Part shown: in pieces, positions 55,700 through 64,000 of the stretch
How the letters are laid out: each line of letters begins with the position of its first letter
Numbering within the stretch: the stretch's first letter is position 1
Source: Piliocolobus tephrosceles
Lineage: Eukaryota; Chordata; Mammalia; Primates; Cercopithecidae
Length of the DNA: 64,000 bases
Direction: 5' to 3'
NCBI RefSeq assembly: GCF_002776525.5
Contig: NC_045443.1
Span: forward strand, 60,298,129 to 60,362,128
Notes under the pieces: model-generated
Databases searched by the model: none
What the model saw: the letters and a program-made list of their open reading frames with translations, nothing else
What the model was told of the DNA's origin: nothing
Made by a program: the position numbers and the translations under genes

Positions 55700-56290
55700 A
55701 AAAAGAACATGTAAAAAGGTAATATTTTTGAAAGTAAAGTCCTTCATTTAATCCATACAACAATCTTATGGATTACATATTGATATGGTTTGGCTGTGTC
55801 CCCACCCAAATCTCATCTTGAATTGTAACTCTCACAATTCCCAAGTGTTGTGAGAGGAACCTGGTGGGAGGTGACTGAATTATGGGGATGGGTCTATCCT
55901 GTGATGTTTTCATGATAGTGAATGCGTCTCATGAGATCTGATGGTTTTAAAAAGGGGAGTTTCCCTGCACAAGCTCTCTCGTCTACTGCCATGTGAGATG
56001 TGCCTTTCACCTTCTGCCATGATTGTGAGGCCTCCCCAGCCATGTGGAAGTATGAGTCCAATAAATCTTTTTCTTTTTTTTTTAATAAATTGCCCAGTCT
56101 TAGGTATATCTTTATTAGCAGTGTGAAAACAGACTAATATACATACTAATCTTATCCTCATTTTCCAGAAAAGATGTTTGAGGCAGATGCAATTGAATTA
56201 GTTCAAGGTCACTTGACAGCAAGTGTAGGATCCAGGATTACAACTCAAGCAATCTGATTCCAGAGCCCTCTCTTTCAGTCATTCCTTCAT
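55700..56290 (-). repeat. MIR split by THE1 LTR (in arm B)
   Basis: 'ttaatccatacaacaatctt' before the LTR and 'cttatcctcattttccag' plus 'caaggtcacttgacagcaag' after it are consecutive in MIR. The LTR therefore inserted into an existing MIR. Confidence 0.7.
55781..56143 (+). mobile_element. THE1 LTR (solo)
   Basis: Begins tgatatggtttggctgtgtc, contains 'catgagatctgatggtttta' and ends 'gtgaaaacagactaata'. No internal THE1 sequence adjoins it. Flanking direct repeats are ambiguous around 'tacata'. Confidence 0.92.
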
Positions 56291-56352
56291 GTATACCATC
56301 ATATTTGTGAGAGCTGGAGAAACCAAGGTTAAACACTCTTTAGGTACAGTTT
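56177..56352. repeat. Arm B of a local inverted duplication
   Basis: Inverted partner of 55162-55337. Both arms start and end within the same few bases of the match. The short open frames with the residues FVRAGETKVK on opposite strands (55225 downward and 56289 upward) are the same duplicated sequence. Confidence 0.93.
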
Positions 56353-56899
56353 TCTCTAATAAAGTTCAGAGTTGGAAATATCTAGTTTCACAATGGATCT
56401 CTGCAACAGAATTAACAATATCCCCAGAAAAGTACATACACATGTTAACAGTAATCACTACCCAGGGTATTATAATATCTTGTGGCCAGTTGATCGTTTT
56501 TAAAGACATGCTCTTTGGGGAATAAGCATTACACCAAGGGATGCATTAACACAAAAACAAAAAACAAGTTTAGCAGCTGTATTTTTTTTTTACTATGAAA
56601 GTCTTAGAAAAATAAGCACAACTTTCCCATCCTCAAATTTTTCCATATGGTATGATATCTGTGGATTAGGGAATAGATAGGCAGAGAATTGAATGACCTC
56701 TTAATATGATGAGATGCAGAAGAAAAATAAATAAAGGGACTGTCCTATTTTTGTGAGGTGGTGCTTCCTATCTAGAAGGCCGAATCAAAAATAAGTCCCA
56801 ATAAAACTTAATTTATACATTGTCTTTCTCCTGAATAATTAAAAATGGCTTCATAATTAGGTTAAAGGACTACTGCATCATGTAGTCCCTTAAATCTAT
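56353..56899. other. Unassigned interval
   Basis: No gene or named repeat seen. Confidence 0.35.
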
Positions 56900-57150
56900 T
56901 CATTAGCTTTTTCAGGCAGCGGATATTTTTGAGCACATGTTCTGTATGGTTAGAATCACTGTGTTAGGTGTTGTCCACATAAAAATGAAAAGACTCTATC
57001 ACTGTCTACTGGCTTATAGCACTCCCATCTAGTGGAAGAAAGAGGCAAAAAGGCAGCTAAATATGCTAGGAACAATGTTATTGGTTTGCACAGGGTATTA
57101 TCGAGTTATTTAACTTCACCCTGAGGGCTGCAGACAGGAATATTGGAGGA
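56900..57150 (-). mobile_element. L2 fragment
   Basis: 'tttttgagcacatgttctgt', 'tgtgttaggtgttgtccac' and 'atctagtggaagaaagagg' follow the reverse L2 3' end. Confidence 0.5.
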
Positions 57151-57739
57151 GTAAGAAAAAAGCTTTCCATCCACTTGAGGATGGAACTCCTTTTCTGAGT
57201 GCTACAGCATGCATGAAGTTAAGACAGCCAAGCAAAGGACTGGCATGTGGTGGGAGGCAGCAGTCCCTTCATGCGCAATGCATGGAGACAGCTGGAGCCA
57301 AGGAGGAGGTGAGAAGCATATCAGTGTCTCAGTGTGTGGGTGAACTCGGAGCCACATAGAGTCTCTGGAGCCCAGGCTGGGAGGGATCCGGCTGAAATGG
57401 CAGCAGCCAGGAGCCTGCTCGTGGGAGGTCTTGTGTACCATGCTGGATGCTGCAGACTGAAGCCCAGTGGGAGGCAATATTTTCACTGCTTTGCGGATGT
57501 GTGGAGTATTTTTTTCGCAAAGTTCAATTTATTCAGTGGAAGAAACTGGCCATTTTTTTTCCTGAGATTACAGTACTGTATATTGTGTGTATGTATGGTT
57601 TAAAATGATCTTTTCTGAAAGGATTGTGATAGAAGATGGCATTTTAAAAAGTAGTCCTTCCTTAGCAAAATGTAAATTTGGCATCTTCCTGTAAGTTTCT
57701 GATATTAAAAAAAATTATCCTGGTTTGTAAATTGAAGAG
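57151..57739. other. Unassigned interval, slightly GC-richer
   Basis: Overlapping frames on both strands at 57202-57603 reach about 90 residues but share no domain. The composition may reflect an old LTR I cannot name. Confidence 0.35.
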
Positions 57740-58050
57740 ACTGAGAGCTACTGCTGTAGGGAAGGGAGTAATTGAAGAGATTTAGCAACAGAATAGTATA
57801 GCTGGATCTATACTTTAAATAGTTTTTTTCAGCTGTGTGGAGAGGAACTTGAGAGAGACCAGACTGGAGGTAGGGAGATCATTGATGAAGTCAATGATCT
57901 ATCCTAGGAGAGACATGATGAAGGTCTAATCTAGCACTGAGCAGTAGGAAAGATGGGGTTGGGGGACAAATTAAAAAATATAAGATAAAAGCAGGACTTG
58001 GGGACTGGATACAGGAGGAAGGGAGAGGAATGAATATCACCATTCCCTTT
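57740..58050 (-). mobile_element. L2 ORF2 fragment
   Basis: 'cagctgtgtggagaggaac', 'agaccagactggaggtaggg' and 'ttggggactggatacaggag' resemble reverse L2 ORF2. Confidence 0.5.
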
Positions 58051-60972
58051 TGCACCATATCAAGTGGTGAGTGAGATTTTTCATGTTCACGGAGTAGTGG
58101 AGGCTACTTGGGGGCAAACATAGTTGTTTGCTCCCATTTCTCTGTCCAGTACAATTGGCAGAAAGACGGAGGAAGGCAGCAAAGTGACCTTCAGTGCAAG
58201 ACCAGATACCTTCAGGGTCAAATCACTTTGGAAAAAAATCTCCATAGATACCAGCTTTCAGTTTGGTGGAAACAGAAGCTTTTGATTGTGAGAGGGACTT
58301 GGCATAAAATAAAGTGGCATGGTGTGGGGACTGAAGGGATAGCCACATAGGAAAGACATTATAAAAGCCCAGCAATGGACCAGGACAGATGTGAGTCATG
58401 TGTATGATGCTTGCCTCGCTTCTTTACATAATCAATGCAAGTGCTAATACCTTATCCCTTCTTCTCACTTCTAATTCCTACAAGGAATTGAAAGTGGCAG
58501 TCAGCTCCGGCCAATGGTCATAGCTCAGATGAATCTTGGTCGTAAGGGCAACCATAGACCTTTTGCCATCTTAGAGAAAACAGATTTAACTGTGTATTTG
58601 ATTTCCATTCAATCACAAACTGTGTATTGATTCGCAACTTGTGAAACTACGCTGCTTTCACTGTTGAGGCACAAACCACTCCCTAAAAGGTAGTTGAGCA
58701 CTCTCTGGAAAAAGAAATTTCCTGTATTTATGGATACTGAATTAGTTAAGAAACTAGAATTCAAAATTGCAGGTCTTCTGACCATGGATTGTGATCAACA
58801 GAACTTATTACAAGTTAAAATGCTGAAGCCTCCTAAGGAGCTGGTAAAATACACAACACAGTCTTCAGAAGACTGCTGGGAAAAGACTTGTTGAATGATA
58901 ATAGAAACTCAGGAGACAAGGCCATGTCTCTTGAGTTTTGATTCTACTTGACTCTGGGAAGAAAGTATATTTGAAATGTGGAAAACAGTCAGGACTTGAA
59001 TTTCAGAAGGCTGTATCACAGCATATTACAGCAGGAAATTAACTCTGAAGGAATTATGACGTGGAAATAAAATTAAGAGAGAGGCACTGAAGATGAGGCT
59101 GCTGAAATGATCTTGACTTCAGGGAATGGCATGCCTTTGATTTCAACAACCAGTAGTCACACTGAAATATTAACAATCATTCTTCACAGTGTGCACTTAT
59201 GGGGCAGGATGTAGAATTGCATTATTTTCTCTGAAATGACTCTACCCCATTCTCTTGGAGTATTAATACTGTTATGAGGTAATGGGAGCTAAGTGACTTT
59301 CAGTTACATTTACTTATGGGAAATTAGCTGATAAAAGTTTGTGAAACACCACATTCATCAGGGACATGCTGAGCATTGATACTCTGTGGGCAATCCCCAG
59401 CTGTGGGTGCAGTTGACCCGTTACCTATGCAACATCAATTTTTTTTCTTCACCTTCTAACAGTACCCAAATGTCTCTTTGGGGCATCACTGTTCTCCCTA
59501 CTGTGTAGTAGCCCTAGAATTCTGCTGCATTGACCCACTTCCAGCTGCTTACCCCAGAAGGATACTCTCATCTTCCACGACACAAAAATTAGTTGAGGGA
59601 ACCCAGGTCTAAGCCAATCAGTGCATGATATGACCGTGACCACACGGGTAGTTCAATCTATGTGACGTTCTAGGGCTTCCTGGATGTGAAAAAGGAAGCT
59701 TGCCGTTCTGGTTGCTGTTGGCAGCCATCTTTTGATCATGACAGCAGCTAGTTTGAAGACTAAGCCCATATAAGAAGGAGAGAGAGCCAAGATAGCTGCA
59801 GACAAATGGAGCCAGAGTCCTGATCAAACCAGATTCACTGCCTGCCTTTCCCGGGAACTTTCCAACTACATGATACAGTAGATCCCCTTTATAGTTTGCT
59901 TGTAGGTTTGTTTTTTAGGTCATTGGTTGGTTGCTTGTTTGCTTCGCTGAGGTAGGGGGCTGAACAAGTGTAAAGCTTGGTTCTATGTCTTCACATTTAT
60001 ACAAGTATTAACTTTGGTTCTCTATCCTTAAGTTTAATTGTGGACTGACTGGGTTTTTTCCCTTATCCCTTTTCAGCAGGCAATACTATCAAGCTAATTT
60101 GTTCTTTTCCTTTTTAATTTGTAGATATTTCATGCTGAAAAATCTGACATTCTTTTTCAGGGTCTATTGAGGGGAAAACAAAATGGTGCTTAATGCCTGA
60201 GAGAGCAGGGAGAAAGACCTTTAGACTGTGGGGAGGGCCAGAGCTTCCTCTGATTCATTCCCCAACCACAATCCTGTCCCAAGGCTTCCCTGGATGTCAA
60301 GACATCGTTTTATGTACATTATTAAGAGGTTGGTCCTTGAGCTTAAGACTTGTCCATCAGTATGATTCAGACCAGTATAAAGATACCTAAGTAAGTGATG
60401 AAGTGGGTCTGCCATGAACTTACATACACAGAGGGCTGAGAGTCTTCTAGGGGAGATCTCATTCTCTGGGAAGTACAGGAAACAAGCTTGATATAGTGAG
60501 AAAACCGTAATTTTTAGAGCAGAGACATGATTCAGAGCATAGCTCCGTGTGGACTCACATGTGGTTCCTGAGATGGGAAATTAAGGGCTGTGGGTAAGAA
60601 ATGAAAGAAGCTAAACAGGAAGAAAGGGGGAGGTGTGAGGAAGGAAGGAAAGGAAAGGAAAAAGAATGTGGCTGGGTGTGAGTGATCTTCAAGGGCTGAG
60701 ATTCTGCTGCTTTTCCAGATGTAGCTGTGTCTCTAGCCTAGTCAGGGTAATGGTGAACCCAGAAGTGCAGACAATTAGTTTAAAAAAAAAAGAAAAGCAA
60801 ACACCCCTAAACTCCATGATAATAAAACAAAAAGAAATCAGATAACAGTAGAAAATATTGCTCGAGACTACAGCAGAAAATACAGCTAGAAACTATCACC
60901 TAGAAGAAAGGTTGCAATTTCATATAAAATTACTGGTTCTTCAACCATTTACCAGGTATCAAAACTGCTCTC
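58051..60972. other. Largely unassigned interval
   Basis: About 2.9 kb with no gene and no confident repeat. A short stretch 'gcagttgaccc' near 59410 could be a MER2/Tigger end but is too short to call. A purine-rich (GGAAA)n-like run lies near 60638-60666. The small frames scattered through it have no domain features. Confidence 0.4.
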
Positions 60973-61285
60973 GGCCGGGCGCAGTGGCTCACACGTGTAA
61001 TCCCAGCACTGCGGGAGGCCGAGGCGGGCGGATGACGAGGTCAGGAGATCGAGACCATCCTGGCCTACATGGTGAAACTCCGTATGTACTAAAAATACAA
61101 AAAAATTAGCCGGGCATGGTGGTAGGTGCCTGTAGTCCCAGCTACTCGGGAGGCCGAGACAGGAGAATGGCATGAACTGAGGAGGCGGAGGTTTCAGTGA
61201 GCCGAGATTGTGCCACTGCACTCCAGCCTGGGTGACAGAGCGAGACTCCATCTCAGAAAACAAATAAACAAACAAACTAACTAAC
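60973..61285 (+). mobile_element. AluY/Sc-type
   Basis: ggccgggcgcagtggctcac start, 'cgagaccatcctggc', and a (CAAA/CTAA)n tail. Flanks near 'aaaactgctctc' and 'acaactgttctc' may be decayed target copies. Confidence 0.92.
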
Positions 61286-61403
61286 AAAACCACAACTGTT
61301 CTCACTGGAAAAAATATGGGAAAAAACTTTGTTCCCTTCTAGTGCAAAATGCTTACAATGTAATGTTTTTGTAGAAGAATACCAACTGTAGGTGATTTAG
61401 TTT

Positions 61404-61405
<2 letters not shown>

Positions 61406-61436
<31 letters not shown>

Positions 61437-61717
61437 AGATGGATCTCATTCTGTTGCACAGGCTGGAGTGCACTGGCGCAATCTCAGCTCACTGCAACCT
61501 CTGGCCTCCCAAGTTCAAGTGATTCTTCTGCCTCAGTCTCCCAAGTAGCTGGGATTACAGCCGCCCACCACCACACCTGCCTAATTTTTCTATTTTTAGT
61601 AGAGATGGGGTTTCACCATGTTGGCGAGGCTGGTTTCAAATTCCTGGCCTCAGGTGATCTGCCCACCTTGGGCTTCCAAAGTGCTGGGATTACAGGCATG
61701 AGCCTTCACACCCAGCC
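61406..61717 (-). mobile_element. AluS-type
   Basis: Reverse Alu with a 30-base T-run and both arms, ending 'ttcacacccagcc'. It faces the preceding Alu at a distance of about 120 bp. The 130-residue frame at 61434-61826 is its translation. Confidence 0.92.
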
Positions 61718-62242
61718 CATGATTTTTCTTCGAAAGCAGTTCTGGTGCCAAGGAAAAATAGATCCCAGGGGAAATTACGTTGGTGTGATGGTAGCTTCCA
61801 ACTTTACTCCAGTCAAGCTATCCTAGATGTCAGAAGACAGAAAGGCTCAAGGTCTAAATTTAGATGCTGAAATCGCATGGCGGATTGGATCTATCTAGAA
61901 CATTCATCAAGGTGTAAGGGAAAAGAGATATGAGGTGAGTGATTACAGGGTAGGGTGGGAGCACCATGGGAGGACCGATACTAAGTCCTGTATTATACAA
62001 TCGCTCACATATCCCCTTTTTTTCTTTCCCTCCAACTCTACCTTTTCTTCTCTTCTCCCCCTAACTCCCCTTCATGTCAGTTTTTTGCTAATGGAGCTGT
62101 GGTTACAAGGATCAGAACTTCCACAGGGGACATAGAGAGCCAAAAATGTCTGAAGTCAATGCATGTTCGTTCCATTGGAGAGACAGGAGCAAGGACACCT
62201 GTCTACAGCTGTACTCACCAATTAGTTTGCTGGGGAGCTGTT
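61718..62242. other. Unassigned interval
   Basis: No gene or named repeat seen. Confidence 0.35.
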
Positions 62243-62250
62243 AACTTTGT

Positions 62251-62535
62251 CTTTTTTTTTTTTTTTTTTGAGACAGATCCCACTCTGTCACCCAGGCTGG
62301 AGTGCAGTGATGCAATCTCCCAGGTTCAAAGGTTCAAGTGATTCTCCTGCCTCTGACTCCTGAGTAGTTGGGATTACAGGCACCCCCCACCACGCCAGCT
62401 AAATTTTTCATTTTTAGTAGGGATGGTTTCACCATGTTGCTCAGGCTGGTCCTGAACTCCTGACCTCAAGTGATCCACCCACCTTGGCCTCCCAAAGTGC
62501 TGGGATTATAGGCATGAGCCACCGTGCCCAGCCTG
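62251..62535 (-). mobile_element. Alu with target duplication and internal deletion
   Basis: Reverse Alu with a T-run; about 25 bp are missing near 62310. The 13-bp direct repeat aactttgtctttt occurs at 62243-62255 and 62536-62548, the first copy merging with the T-run. Confidence 0.92.
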
Positions 62536-62548
62536 AACTTTGTCTTTT

Positions 62549-63054
62549 GGGCAGAGCACATGCTAGCCTAGAACAGGGCCCCAGTGGCTGGCCAGTTTAG
62601 AGATGACAAAACCATCACTCTGGAAGTGGCTTGATTTATACCTTATGATTTAATCCTTCCACCTTTTCTCTTTATAATACTCTTGAGTGTTCCATCTTTT
62701 AAAAAATCACATAATCCATTCTACTTTAACACGTCTTATTGGTTGTTGGCTATCTGTAGTGAACAAATCTTGTGAATTCTGCTCATGTCTCATATACCTG
62801 CTCACTCACTGTCTTTGTTCAGCACGTGGTCTAAGTTTTATCCATCCTACTTGCTTTTGTTTGTGAAAACAGAACTGAATATTTACAATTAATAGTGAAC
62901 ACACATTACAGAATAAGCTTTGCTTGCCTCACACAGAAAGCCAATTCCCATTTTCACCATCACCTACAGTTCAGTGAAAGAACTGAGTGAAATGAACTAA
63001 AAACACGGCGTCTCTCCTGTAGCATCTTAGGAATCAAGAATGACCATGACTACT
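62549..63054. other. Unassigned interval
   Basis: No gene or named repeat seen. Confidence 0.35.
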
Positions 63055-63260
63055 GCTGCTATCATGTTTCATTGAGTACTTACTCTTGGAAAAAAATGTT
63101 TGACATGCATTATCTTACCCAGTCCTCATAATGAAGCATTAGGTAGGTATTATAATATTGAGTGTACAGGTAATACAACAGAGGCTCAGAAGAAAGATGA
63201 CTTGTCAAAGTCAAGTGGCATATGGAGAGCAGAGCAAGAAAAGGAACCCCAAACTCTTTT
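63055..63260 (-). repeat. MIR
   Basis: Reverse MIR: 'tcattgagtacttactcttg', 'gcattatcttacccagtcct' and 'acagaggctcagaagaaaga'. Confidence 0.65.
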
Positions 63261-63659
63261 ACCCCAAAATCCCTCTTCTGGTCACTGGGCGAGGGTCTTC
63301 CATTCCCAGAGCCCTATCAGGCGTCCCAGGTATTCTCCTCCGTGCCCTGCTGTCATCTCCTCATCTTTACTTCTGTGAATGATGTACACCTCTGAGCTCC
63401 TACAGGAACCTCCAGGATGGCTTATTCCTCATGTGCTCATTTAAATAATGATGTGACATTAAAATCCAGGTCACATATAGAGCAAATTAATAAGGATTAC
63501 TTATTTAAAATGAAGTCAAAGATCCACACAGTATATTTAATCAGATAGTGGATGTAAATAGCTTGTGAACACTATATGTGAGAAGGAATGACCACATTGT
63601 TTAGTCAGACAGAAAAAAAATACAGCTAGAGAGAGGCAGCATGACATTCATAGAGGACA
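63261..63659. other. Unassigned interval
   Basis: No gene or named repeat. The frames at 63100-63382 mainly cover the MIR. Confidence 0.35.
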
Positions 63660-63870
63660 GTGCTTATGTGATAAGAGACACACACGAGTGTTATGAGCCA
63701 GATGCTGTACATGTATTATTTCAAATCCTCAGAACCACTCTGAACGATGGGTATTACCAACAGGAAAATGAGGCACAGCCTGGTTAATAACATGCTCCAA
63801 GTCACTCAGCTAAGAAGCAGTGGGGCTGGGTTTTGATTCCAGTTTGTGGCTGTTCTTTCTGCCATATCAA
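63660..63870 (-). repeat. MIR
   Basis: Reverse MIR: 'gtacatgtattatttcaaat', 'aggaaaatgaggcacagcct' and 'caagtcactcagctaagaag'. Confidence 0.7.
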
Positions 63871-64000
63871 CATGTACCATATGGCAACATGGAAGAGAGA
63901 ATGTGGAGGCTAGAAGGGAAACTAGAGGCCTGTAGAATACTTTCCTTATAAAGGAGGAAATGGAAGTCTTTGAAAATGGAAAATATAAAATCAGAATTGT

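Noticed and set aside
57202..57603. Overlapping open frames on both strands in GC-richer DNA, possible exon
   Set aside because: No domain or splice-site support, and the frames occur on both strands, which suggests composition and not coding.
59401..59450. Possible MER2/Tigger end ('gcagttgaccc')
   Set aside because: The match is about 11 bases and does not extend.

Overview
This window looks like ordinary nuclear DNA of a catarrhine primate, most likely human. The evidence is 14 full-length or nearly full-length Alu copies (J, S and Y types) plus one partial copy, two THE1 LTRs, MADE1 hairpins, and a deep layer of old mammalian repeats (MIR, L2, L1M, MLT1, MLT2, MER5). It is AT-rich by eye and has no CpG island. 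I found no intact protein-coding gene, tRNA, snRNA or CRISPR array. The longer open frames are translations of Alu or L2 sequence, or chance frames. Family names rest on remembered consensus features, not on a database search, so names and edges are approximate.

Layout. 0-9 kb: L1M fragments, a MADE1 hairpin, an L2 apparently split by several later insertions, a 511-bp solo LTR (MER9/HERV-K-like) with a perfect 6-bp target duplication, and an MLT2 LTR. 9-20 kb: L2, a MaLR LTR, five Alus in whole or part, an L1M 3' region split by an Alu, MIRs, and a 3 x 54-bp tandem repeat. 20-24 kb: a THE1 LTR, then a MIR split by a processed pseudogene of the ribosome-biogenesis gene RSL24D1 (minus strand, 17-bp target duplications), then an L1M fragment. 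24-34 kb: mostly unassigned sequence with MIRs, two Alus, a MaLR LTR, MER5 elements and an L1 split by an MLT1 LTR. 34-37.4 kb: an AT-rich, repeat-poor block. 37-41.5 kb: MLT1, L2, MADE1, Alu, and an L1 with the 5' inversion typical of twin priming. 41.7-47.4 kb: a decayed ERVL-like provirus with two diverged LTRs and a recognisable reverse-transcriptase box, later hit by two Alus and an MLT2 LTR. 47-64 kb: L2, Alus, MLT1, trinucleotide tracts, a local inverted duplication around a THE1 LTR (55.2-56.35 kb), and MIRs.

There is no set of cooperating genes. The content is a stratigraphy of insertions: MIR/L2 oldest, then L1M/ERVL/MLT, then THE1/AluJ/S, then AluY. The most notable points are the RSL24D1 retrocopy, the ~92% identical inverted duplication that extends beyond the repeat it contains, the ERVL-like provirus, the 54-bp in-frame tandem repeat, and the repeat-poor block with paired homeodomain-like motifs. 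I did not find a convincing undescribed biological system.
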